NCBI RefSeq assembly: GCF_001690495.1
Contig: NZ_LZGS01000035.1
Span: 434,001-498,000 of the forward strand
Direction: 5' to 3'
From: Gilliamella sp. App4-10
GTDB lineage: Bacteria > Pseudomonadota > Gammaproteobacteria > Enterobacterales > Orbaceae
Length of the DNA stretch: 64,000 bases
Both the position numbers and the translations under genes were made by a program. This document shows positions 30,021 to 37,727 of the stretch, piece after piece (the first letter of the stretch is position 1; each line of letters opens with the position of its first letter). Under the pieces are notes generated by a model that did not search any database, had not been told where the DNA came from, and worked only from the letters and a program-made list of their open reading frames with translations.

Positions 30021-30347
30021 TTATTTCCATTTTTTCTTTTTCTTTTTTAAATACTCTTTTGGGCTTTCTAACCACCCTATGCTAAAAATGTAAATACAAA
30101 TAAATATTCCTGATGAGAAAAGTAAAAGCTCATAGTCAGAACTATAGTTATGGATTGTTTTTCTATGTCCGGCAATAAACGCCTCGAAAAAAGCAACGAT
30201 ATAATTTAAAAACAACATAATGCGCCTTTGCCATTTCAACTTTTTATTATATTGATAATCACTTATTGTATATTGTCTAAAACGATAAGTAATAATAATA
30301 GGCATAATTGAAAAAAAGTAATACGCAATGTAAATCAATATAATCAT
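30021..30347 (-). CDS. Small membrane protein, candidate immunity partner of the DUF4225 protein
   Basis: 108 residues with three hydrophobic segments: about residues 2-20, 43-60 and 74-90. The C-terminal tail is very basic and ends in a lysine run. No family recognised. It begins 14 bases after the DUF4225 stop with its own AGGA ribosome site, so the two form a bicistron. Size, membrane character and position just behind a candidate effector suit an immunity protein. That role is inference. The gene is clearly within foreign, IS-bounded DNA. Confidence 0.6.
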   Translation of the reverse strand: MIILIYIAYYFFSIMPIIITYRFRQYTISDYQYNKKLKWQRRIMLFLNYIVAFFEAFIAGHRKTIHNYSSDYELLLFSSGIFICIYIFSIGWLESPKEYLKKKKKKWK

Positions 30348-30361
30348 CTGTGTTATTCCTG

Positions 30362-31384
30362 TTATTCAATAGAACCTTCTTCAATATGGCCATCAAAATA
30401 TTGCCGATATGTAGTACCATCCAAGCGCGTGCACAATGAATAATTAGGTTGGTCATCTACATCAGATTCACTACCTGTAATACGTATTACTATTGCACAA
30501 CTATCTACAATTTTCTCTATATTATCAATCTGTTCGGGATTTGAAATATATAGATTCATCTCATCAAGCTCATTGTTTTTAAAAAAAATATTTTTGCTTT
30601 GTTCATAAATTTCACTTAAAGACATAACATCACTTACTATTTCAGAACTTAACAACCATTTATTCATCTGTCTATATGCTCGTGTCAAATCCTCTCTACC
30701 ATAATGAAATAATTTGAATTTTGCTGAATTAGCGCGATTAAATTGATTAATTGCAAAACTTTTATCAATTTTAGGAACTAATTTAAGTTTACCATGTACG
30801 GATATACCGATATCAACTAAATCATAAGCCAAAGAACCTGCCTCTTTAGACATTCCTAATCCTACCGCCGCATCTTGATACATTGATTTTAAAAAACCAT
30901 CCTCACCAGTTATCCCTTCTTGAATACTATTAACTCCATGCGCTGCTACATATGAGCCAAGTATACAACCCATACCAGTTGTGCACATTGCAAACCCCGT
31001 CATCATCAAGCCTGCACCACCTAAAACACTTAGTCCCCGACCTACCCAGTGCAGGCTTTGATCCCATAAACTCTTTTCTTCAGATTTTATCGCTTCTGAG
31101 CCTTGTTCATAGCTCATAGCTCCGCTTTCGACTTGATTTACAATGTGCGTGGCAAAATTATTAATATCATCAATAAAATCTTGTTTTATATCATCATGGT
31201 AAAGGTGTTTTTCACAAACTTCATGCGCACAATCAAGTAAATTTTGAGCGTCAAGACAAATCTTTGTTTTATCTTCATTTGATGCTACTAATGAATTAAT
31301 TTGTGTGTGAATATCATTTTGCGCGATTGTTGAAAATGTATTATTAATAGGATTTGACTTATTTGTATAATAGGGGGTTGCCAC
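30362..31384 (-). CDS. DUF4225-domain protein, candidate effector/toxin
   Basis: 340 residues. A Cys-containing helical N-terminal part (about 40-110) leads to a glycine-rich hydrophobic stretch at 114-157 (VLGGAGLMMTGFAM and ILGSYVAAHGVNSIQEG). Next come LAYDLVDIGISVHGKLKLVP and a helical segment ending SSEIVSDVMSL. This order is that of DUF4225 proteins. Residues 260-340 are polar and unrecognised. The biochemical activity of DUF4225 is unknown to me. The start is GTG 31384 with no visible ribosome site, and the frame stays open into the neighbouring IS fragment, so the original 5' end may be lost. A small membrane gene follows. Confidence 0.7.
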   Translation of the reverse strand: MATPYYTNKSNPINNTFSTIAQNDIHTQINSLVASNEDKTKICLDAQNLLDCAHEVCEKHLYHDDIKQDFIDDINNFATHIVNQVESGAMSYEQGSEAIKSEEKSLWDQSLHWVGRGLSVLGGAGLMMTGFAMCTTGMGCILGSYVAAHGVNSIQEGITGEDGFLKSMYQDAAVGLGMSKEAGSLAYDLVDIGISVHGKLKLVPKIDKSFAINQFNRANSAKFKLFHYGREDLTRAYRQMNKWLLSSEIVSDVMSLSEIYEQSKNIFFKNNELDEMNLYISNPEQIDNIEKIVDSCAIVIRITGSESDVDDQPNYSLCTRLDGTTYRQYFDGHIEEGSIE

Positions 31385-31399
31385 ATCAATAAAAAGAAC

Positions 31400-31567
31400 A
31401 AGAGTTAATCGCTTAAACTCAACGACTGAGTTACAACGCGCTTTTTCGGCTTATGCCTATTGGTACAATCATAAACGATTACATTCTTCGTTAGGCTACT
31501 TGCCTTCCGTTGAATTTAAAAAACACTTACCCCTTAATTTTTTGTTTGAAATGTGTTGCTATTTCAA
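31400..31567 (+). mobile_element. IS3-family transposase C-terminal remnant, right inverted copy
   Basis: The plus strand reads LNSTTELQRAFSAYAYWYNH, KRLHSSLGYLPSVEFKKHLP and LNFLFE, then shifts frame by one missing A. The roughly 150 bases match the minus-strand copy at 29.28-29.43 kb with only scattered differences. The two copies enclose the DUF4225 cassette as inverted repeats. No gene is seen from here to the ydfI stop. Confidence 0.8.
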
Positions 31568-31616
31568 TGAAATAAATATAGAAAGGTTATTTGTACTAAA
31601 TTGGAGTACAAGTGAA

Positions 31617-31647
31617 AAGTGTAACGCCCTTGCAGGCAATTACACTT
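31617..31647. terminator. Hairpin downstream of ydfI
   Basis: AAGTGTAA pairs with TTACACTT, with an inner GCC/GGC pair. On the plus strand TTTGTTTTTATT follows. On the minus strand it lies 48 bases after the ydfI stop. Confidence 0.6.
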
Positions 31648-31695
31648 TGTTTTTATTAATTATGTTAGTTGTGTTAGTAATGTTTAAAAAAAACT

Positions 31696-33177
31696 TTAAA
31701 AACTTTCTGCTAATTGTTCAACTGACTTTTTAGCGCCAGTATCCCGCAAAGCTAAATAAGCTTTAGTTACCTGTTCAACAAAACATTTATTGTTAGGTAG
31801 ATCATCACCAAATACATGTGATAATGACAATAGCGATTTTACCCGTTCTTGATTATCTTGGCTGTTTGCTACTAGTTCTTTCAACTTATCAGCAATTGGA
31901 TCACTTATCTCAATCATCTTACCTGCATCATCAGTCCCACTTACATATTTCATCCAAGCTGCAATACCTAAAGCTAGGCAATCAAAAGGTGTGTTATTCG
32001 CTAAATGAAAACGGACTGAATCGAGCATACGTTGGGGTAATTTTAAAGTACCATCCATGGCTATTTGCCAAGTACGATGTTTTAAACCTGTATTGCGATA
32101 ACGATCAAGCAACGAATCGGCATAAGCCTGTAAATCAACTCCTTTTACTCGTAATGTGCTTGCTTGTTCATTTATCATCAAATGTCTTGCAGCTTTCACA
32201 TAATTAGGATCTTGCATGCATTCATCAATATGTAAATAACCTGCTAAATAGCCTAAATAAGCTAAAAACGAGTGACTACCATTTAACATACGTAGCTTCA
32301 TCTCTTCATAAGGCAAGACATCACTAACAAGTTCAGCACCGGCTTTTTGCCACTCGGGTCTGCCAGCAACAAAGTTATCTTCAATAACCCATTGCTTAAA
32401 TGGCTCTCCGGCAACCCCAGCCGGATCTTCAATGCCACCCAGTTGTTTTTGGATTTTTTCCATGGTTTCAGGTGTCACGGCAGGTACAATTCGGTCAACC
32501 ATTGTTGATGGGAATGTCACATTTTGGTCGATCCAACTAGCCAAACTTGGATCACGTTGTTTGGCTAACGCCAAAACAACATTACGTGTCACGTGACCGT
32601 TTTCTGGCATATTATCACAAGACATTACCGTAAACGGCTTTAAACCTTTTTCTTTACGTAAACGTAATGCCTCAACAATCACACCCGGAACAGTTTTCGG
32701 TTTAGCGGGATTTTCAATATCGTGTTTAATCATCGGGTTATTTAGATCAATTGATGCTGTTGAGGGTAAATAATAATATCCCTTTTCAGTGACAGTTATT
32801 GAAACAATAGCGATTTCAGGGCGTGTCATAACCTCTAATATTTTTGCAATACCATCAATATCAGCATGTAATGCCTCTTTGACAACCCCGACAATTCGCG
32901 AATTCCAATTATCGTAAGCCATTTCGCAAACACTAAATAGGTAGTCTTGCTGCTTTAAATCTTCAATTTGTTTTTCACCACCAATTAAATTAACTTCACA
33001 ATATCCCCAATCACTTCCATACTTTGCAGCCAAAATGTCAGTAAAAAAAGCTTGATGAGCACGATGAAAAGCACCAAAACCAAGATGTACTATTTTAGTT
33101 TTAAGCTTGTTTCGATCATAATTCGGTACAACGACCTTTTCAGGTAGTTGTGATAAAGTTAGATTTGATAGTTTCAT
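31696..33177 (-). CDS. ydfI: Mannitol dehydrogenase-family oxidoreductase YdfI
   Basis: 493 residues. Polyol-specific long-chain dehydrogenase: nucleotide-binding GFGAFHRAHQ (33-42) and catalytic K294-x4-N299-x2-H302 in KLRMLNGSH. Members oxidise or reduce mannonate, fructuronate, mannitol or related sugar acids with NAD. The order rspA-rspB-ydfJ-ydfI equals the ancestral enterobacterial cluster, so D-mannonate/fructuronate chemistry is likely. Exact substrate unproven. Last gene of the operon. Confidence 0.9.
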   Translation of the reverse strand: MKLSNLTLSQLPEKVVVPNYDRNKLKTKIVHLGFGAFHRAHQAFFTDILAAKYGSDWGYCEVNLIGGEKQIEDLKQQDYLFSVCEMAYDNWNSRIVGVVKEALHADIDGIAKILEVMTRPEIAIVSITVTEKGYYYLPSTASIDLNNPMIKHDIENPAKPKTVPGVIVEALRLRKEKGLKPFTVMSCDNMPENGHVTRNVVLALAKQRDPSLASWIDQNVTFPSTMVDRIVPAVTPETMEKIQKQLGGIEDPAGVAGEPFKQWVIEDNFVAGRPEWQKAGAELVSDVLPYEEMKLRMLNGSHSFLAYLGYLAGYLHIDECMQDPNYVKAARHLMINEQASTLRVKGVDLQAYADSLLDRYRNTGLKHRTWQIAMDGTLKLPQRMLDSVRFHLANNTPFDCLALGIAAWMKYVSGTDDAGKMIEISDPIADKLKELVANSQDNQERVKSLLSLSHVFGDDLPNNKCFVEQVTKAYLALRDTGAKKSVEQLAESF

Positions 33178-33200
33178 TATTTTTCCTTCAAAACCTTAAA

Positions 33201-34550
33201 TTATAATGCAGCATCATTTAAATCAGATAAATCACGATCTTTAATTTCTGGCATAAAAATCGCTGATATCAAACCAATACAAGAATAAACAATGATCATA
33301 GCAACAATTGGCCACCAATCGTTAACAATATTACAGAAAATTCCGGCTAATAAAGGACCAAATCCGACTGCAATAAGACCTCCGGCTTCTTTAGATATTG
33401 CCATTTGAGTAAAGCGATTACGAGCACCAAACATTTCCGCCATAGTAATATTTTCTAGCGCAAATAACCCTAGTACTGCAATGTTATGAATAATAATTAA
33501 GCATAACATTATAGTGCTAACTGAATAACTTTTATCAACAACAATAGATAGCATTGGATAAGCAAGAATAATTGAAGAAACAGTCAAAACAATATATGGA
33601 ATTCGTCGACCAATTTTGTCAGATAACCACCCTAAAAAAGGAATAGTAACAAATCCTACAATAGAACTAATCATTAAAGCATCTGTAGGTATACCTTTTT
33701 CGAATAATAAAGCCTGCACCAAGTAACCTGCTAAAAAAGTTTGAATTAACCCTGAATTTCCTGCTTGCCCAAAACGTAAACCAGTTGCTAGCCAAAATGA
33801 TTTACTTTTTATCATTTCAACTAATGAAATGTGTTTGATTGGTTGTTTGTCATTAATTGATTGGGTATTTACATCATTAACACCATCAAATACAGGGCTT
33901 TCTTTTAAGTTCATTCTAAGCCATATCGCAAAAATCATAACAATCGCACTTACAAGGAAAGGTACTCTCCATCCCCATGCAATTAGCTGTTCTTTATCTA
34001 ACAAAAAAAACATAACTGCCCAAATTGCAGTAGCGCTCAATGTACCGCAATTAGTGCCCATTGCAACTAATGAAGAAATAATTCCTCTTTTTCCTATAGG
34101 TGCATATTCTGCAAGCATAGTGCCCGCCCCTGAAATTTCAGCACCAGCACCCAAACCTTGAACTATTCGTAAGAGGACCAACATTAAAGGAGCTAAAATA
34201 CCTACTTGAGCATAAGTTGGTAATACACCAATTAGTGTTGTACAAATACCCATCATAGTAATTGTAATAAATAATACTTTCTTTCTACCAATTGCATCTC
34301 CCATTCTCCCAAAGATAAAAGCACCAACAATTCGGGCAATGTATCCTGCCCCATAGGTTCCCATAGCTAAGATTAGTGCCATAATTGCCGATTGTTCGGG
34401 GAAAAATATTTCACGAAATACTAGTGCAGCGCCTAAAGAATATAATTGAAAGTCCATAAATTCTAATGCTGTTCCAAGCCATCCAGAAACAGCCGCTTTA
34501 ACTAAATCTGAAGCATTTCTTTCACATTTAATCTTTCCTATGTTATTCAT
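33201..34550 (-). CDS. ydfJ: MFS metabolite:proton symporter YdfJ
   Basis: 449 residues with about twelve membrane segments. Metabolite:H+ symporter features: LGTALEFMDFQLYSLGAALVF at the start (first block: GWLGTALEFMDF), GYIARIVGAFIFGRMGDAIGR and LLRIVQGLGAGAEISGAG. A sugar-acid substrate is inferred from the operon. In E. coli K-12 the ydfJ gene is broken by prophage Qin; here it looks intact. It lies 23 bases upstream of ydfI. Confidence 0.87.
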   Translation of the reverse strand: MNNIGKIKCERNASDLVKAAVSGWLGTALEFMDFQLYSLGAALVFREIFFPEQSAIMALILAMGTYGAGYIARIVGAFIFGRMGDAIGRKKVLFITITMMGICTTLIGVLPTYAQVGILAPLMLVLLRIVQGLGAGAEISGAGTMLAEYAPIGKRGIISSLVAMGTNCGTLSATAIWAVMFFLLDKEQLIAWGWRVPFLVSAIVMIFAIWLRMNLKESPVFDGVNDVNTQSINDKQPIKHISLVEMIKSKSFWLATGLRFGQAGNSGLIQTFLAGYLVQALLFEKGIPTDALMISSIVGFVTIPFLGWLSDKIGRRIPYIVLTVSSIILAYPMLSIVVDKSYSVSTIMLCLIIIHNIAVLGLFALENITMAEMFGARNRFTQMAISKEAGGLIAVGFGPLLAGIFCNIVNDWWPIVAMIIVYSCIGLISAIFMPEIKDRDLSDLNDAAL

Positions 34551-34612
34551 ATTTTACTCGCCTTATAATTTTATATATAAAAGATCATCAATAAAAATGT
34601 GTTTAAAAATTC

Positions 34613-35629
34613 CTAACTAATAGTTAGTAACACCTTGCAACACTGTTCTTGATCTTTTTCAAAAGTTTCTATCGCTTGAATGACTTGCATATAATCGAAT
34701 TGATGTGTGATTAACTTTTGCGGGTCAATTAATTTTTTCTTAAGCCAATCAATTACAACTGGAAATTTATTAGCATTTAATCGAGATGAAAAAATAGATA
34801 ATTCTTTACTTGTAATACCTTGCTGAGTTATCTGACAGGCATCACTTGAGAACCCCATAATTAAGATTCTTGCTGCTGGTGATGCAATACTAATTGCTTC
34901 TTGCAAAATGGATGGATGACAGGCTGCATCTATAATAACCGTCGGTTTAATACTGAGCTTATCCAGCTCATCTTTTAAAGATAAAAAGGTATTGTTTATT
35001 ACTCTGTCAGCACCACTAATTTTTGCCATATTTAAACGTTCTTCAATTCGATCAACAACAATAACCTCTTTAACGTTATAAACTCCTTTTAACGCTTGTA
35101 CTGAAGTTAGTCCCATTGGGCCTGCACCATAAATTAGTACAATATCATTTTCAGTTGGTTTTAAATGGCTGGTTGCATTTGCTGCGATAGTAAATGGTTC
35201 AATCATCACTGCAAACTCATCACTAATTTCATCTGGGATAACATAAGCATTTTTACTTGGAACTACTGCGTACTGACTAAATCCACCATCTCGATGAACA
35301 CCCAATACAGTAAGAGATGTACAAACATTAGGACGACCTACTAAACAAGAATAGCAGTGCCCACAACTAATAACTGGATCGACAGATACTCTTTCTCCAA
35401 TTCTAGATCTATCAACCCCTTCACCAACTTCATCAATCACACCAAAAAATTCATGACCAATAACTCGTGGATATTTAACAAATGGGTTATGTCCGCGGTA
35501 TATATGGCTATCTGAACCACAAATACCTGCTAATTTTACTTTTACTCTTACTTCCCCATTTGCAGGCTGAGGAACTTCTCGTTCCTCAATTACCAATTCA
35601 TTAGGTTGTTTGATTACAATACTTTTCAT
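34613..35629 (-). CDS. rspB: Zinc-dependent alcohol dehydrogenase-like protein RspB
   Basis: 338 residues (E. coli RspB 339). Medium-chain dehydrogenase: catalytic zinc ligands in GICGSDSHIYRG and GHEFFGVIDEVGEG, structural zinc cysteines in CGHCYSCLVGRPNVC, and Rossmann motif IYGAGPMGL. Probably oxidises a sugar-acid derivative linked to RspA. It is 15 bases downstream of rspA with an AGGAGG-like ribosome site. Confidence 0.93.
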   Translation of the reverse strand: MKSIVIKQPNELVIEEREVPQPANGEVRVKVKLAGICGSDSHIYRGHNPFVKYPRVIGHEFFGVIDEVGEGVDRSRIGERVSVDPVISCGHCYSCLVGRPNVCTSLTVLGVHRDGGFSQYAVVPSKNAYVIPDEISDEFAVMIEPFTIAANATSHLKPTENDIVLIYGAGPMGLTSVQALKGVYNVKEVIVVDRIEERLNMAKISGADRVINNTFLSLKDELDKLSIKPTVIIDAACHPSILQEAISIASPAARILIMGFSSDACQITQQGITSKELSIFSSRLNANKFPVVIDWLKKKLIDPQKLITHQFDYMQVIQAIETFEKDQEQCCKVLLTIS

Positions 35630-35644
35630 ATAACCTCCTATAAT

Positions 35645-36859
35645 TTACCAATTCCACAACGTACCATCATCTAAACGAGCAATTGGTAAGTAAGCTGGTT
35701 TGTATGGATATTTTTCGGCAAGCTTTTCATCAAAATCTATACCAAGGCCTGGTTCATCGCTTGGGTGCATATAGCCATCATTAAAAGTCCAGTTTGGTGA
35801 AAAGACTTCTAGCATTTGCTCTGAATAACCCATAAATTCTTGCACACCAAAATTAGGTACCCACATATCAAAATGCAGTGCAGCTGCATGGCAAATTGGG
35901 GATAAATCAGATGGTCCGTGGGATCCTGTTCTTACTTGATAAAGTGCAGCAAAATCAGCAATACGGCGCATATGAGTAATACCGCCCGCATGGGTAATTG
36001 TAGTTCGAATATAATCAATCAATTGCTCTTGAATAAGTTGTTTACAATCCCAGATGCTATTAAACACTTCACCAACTGCAATTGGAGTGACTGTGTGTTG
36101 GCGTATCAAACGAAAACATTCTTGATTTTCGGCCGGTGTCGGATCTTCCATCCAAAACAGCCTGTAATCTTCTATACTTTTTCCAAAACGAGCAGCTTCG
36201 ATTGGTGTTAAACGGTGATGCATGTCATGTAGTAGATGCTCATTAAAACCAAATTTATTTCGTACGGCATCAAACAATTTAGGCATAAAATCGAGGTATT
36301 TCTCTGTTGCCCAACATTGTTCTTCTGGGTAATTGCCACGAGTGGCGGGTTCGTAAGCTAGGTTTTTCCCTTTACTTTGACCATAGGTTGTCTTCATACC
36401 CGGTATACCACATTGCACACGAATTGCTTTAAACCCCATTTCCTTATGTTTAGCATAGTCATCTAATGCTTCGTCAATGCTTGCACCAGTAGTATGACAG
36501 TAAACCATAACTCCTGTGCGCGACGCGCCTCCTAATAACTGGTAAAGAGGCATGTTGGCTAATTTTCCTTTAATATCCCACAGAGCCATATCAATGGCCG
36601 AAATAGCTGACATAGTCACAGGACCACGACGCCAATAGGCGCCTTTATAGAAATATTGGAAGATGTCTTCTATTTGATGCGGATCGCGCCCAATTAGTTG
36701 AGGGCACAGATGATCTTTAAGATAAGAAGCTACGGCCAATTCACGTCCATTAAGCGTTGCATCACCAACACCATAAACTCCTTCGTCGGTGGTTATTTTT
36801 AATGTGACAAAATTTCTTCCTGGACTGCATACAAAAACATCTGCTTTTACAATTTTCAT
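35645..36859 (-). CDS. rspA: D-mannonate dehydratase-family enolase-superfamily protein RspA
   Basis: 404 residues, exactly the E. coli length, with near-identity over long stretches ([54 protein letters not shown]). Metal ligands lie in the HDMHHRL, WMEDPTP and GEVFN segments of the barrel. Family members dehydrate D-mannonate to 2-keto-3-deoxygluconate, often with low activity. First gene of the rspA-rspB-ydfJ-ydfI operon. Its promoter carries an operator palindrome and a CRP site. Confidence 0.97.
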   Translation of the reverse strand: MKIVKADVFVCSPGRNFVTLKITTDEGVYGVGDATLNGRELAVASYLKDHLCPQLIGRDPHQIEDIFQYFYKGAYWRRGPVTMSAISAIDMALWDIKGKLANMPLYQLLGGASRTGVMVYCHTTGASIDEALDDYAKHKEMGFKAIRVQCGIPGMKTTYGQSKGKNLAYEPATRGNYPEEQCWATEKYLDFMPKLFDAVRNKFGFNEHLLHDMHHRLTPIEAARFGKSIEDYRLFWMEDPTPAENQECFRLIRQHTVTPIAVGEVFNSIWDCKQLIQEQLIDYIRTTITHAGGITHMRRIADFAALYQVRTGSHGPSDLSPICHAAALHFDMWVPNFGVQEFMGYSEQMLEVFSPNWTFNDGYMHPSDEPGLGIDFDEKLAEKYPYKPAYLPIARLDDGTLWNW

Positions 36860-36891
36860 TCAATACCTCTCATGTAAATTTAGACGTTATT

Positions 36892-36920
36892 AAAATAACA
36901 ACACAAATACTACCATACAA
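36892..36920 (-). promoter_or_regulatory. Predicted rspA promoter
   Basis: On the minus strand TTGTAT (36920-36915) and TATTTT (36897-36892) are spaced by 17 bases. The start point would be near 36885, 26 bases upstream of the rspA ATG. The -35 box lies inside the operator palindrome. Confidence 0.5.
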
Positions 36921-36933
36921 GTAGAGTTGTATG
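36914..36933. promoter_or_regulatory. Palindromic operator, candidate RspR site
   Basis: CATACAA and TTGTATG form a perfect inverted repeat with a 6-base centre. It overlaps the predicted -35 box of rspA, a place where a GntR-family repressor would block transcription. The rspR gene lies downstream of the operon. Confidence 0.6.
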
Positions 36934-36938
36934 TTTTT

Positions 36939-36954
36939 TGTGAAATCAATCACA
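36939..36954. promoter_or_regulatory. Candidate CRP site upstream of rspA
   Basis: TGTGAAATCAATCACA is a perfect TGTGA-N6-TCACA palindrome. Its centre lies about 61.5 bases upstream of the start point predicted for rspA, the classic class I activation distance. Confidence 0.7.
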
Positions 36955-37138
36955 GAAAAACTGCTTTTTGTAAAAAAGTTTCATTAAAAATATTGTTTAA
37001 GTATAAAAGAGAGATAAAAAGAGGGTAAAATCGCAATGATTTCTTTTTTTAAGTGTATTAACGATATAATAAAGCCTGTTACGACTGGATTTTAACTGTT
37101 ACAGTTACCGGTTTTTAAATCAATATGTTTTGTAATTA

Positions 37139-37726
37139 ATGGACTGTATTTTGATATTATTAATAGATAATTATGATTCTTTTACATTTAATATTTACGA
37201 TTATTTATGCCAAGTTGGCGCCGAAGTTAGAGTTATCAAAAATGACGAACTAACAATCGAACAAATAAAAGAACTAAGCTTTTCTAAAATTATCATTTCT
37301 CCCGGCCCAGGGGCACCAATTCATGCAGGAATATCACTTGCTATTATTGCCGAATTTGCTCATATTTGCCCGATACTGGGTATCTGTTTAGGACATCAAG
37401 CGATTGCTCAATATTATGGTTACCGTATTGCCAAAGCACCAATACCGATGCATGGTAAAGTTGATGAAATAACGCATGATGGTCAGGGGGTATTTAAAGG
37501 AGTCAAAAACCCGCTTTCAGTGGTTCGCTATCACTCATTAATTGCTTGTGATAATTTTTCACAAGAAGATTCTCACCTGATTGTAACCGCTCGAAACAAT
37601 CAAGGGTTGATTATGGGATTGCGTCATAAATCGTTACCCATTGAGTCAGTTCAATTCCACCCTGAAGCGATAAAAACCGAATCAGGTTTACAAATGATTA
37701 ATAATTTTGTCCATGAGCAATCTTGA
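37139..37726 (+). CDS. pabA: Aminodeoxychorismate synthase, glutamine amidotransferase subunit PabA
   Basis: 195 residues. Class I amidotransferase: oxyanion segment SPGPGAP, nucleophile Cys83 in GICLGHQAI, and His in QFHPEA. It supplies ammonia to PabB for 4-amino-4-deoxychorismate in folate synthesis. TrpG is the close alternative, but the next gene is pabB. The start is uncertain: ATG 37139 has no ribosome site, while TTG 37151 would give the usual MILLIDNYDSF. Divergent from rspA; overlaps or abuts the pabBC gene. Confidence 0.9.
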   Translation: MDCILILLIDNYDSFTFNIYDYLCQVGAEVRVIKNDELTIEQIKELSFSKIIISPGPGAPIHAGISLAIIAEFAHICPILGICLGHQAIAQYYGYRIAKAPIPMHGKVDEITHDGQGVFKGVKNPLSVVRYHSLIACDNFSQEDSHLIVTARNNQGLIMGLRHKSLPIESVQFHPEAIKTESGLQMINNFVHEQS

Positions 37727-37727
37727 T

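Noticed and set aside
29199-31695. Intact composite transposon
   Set aside because: Both bounding transposase pieces lack most of the gene and are frameshifted, and no target-site duplication could be recognised; only the relic arrangement is claimed.
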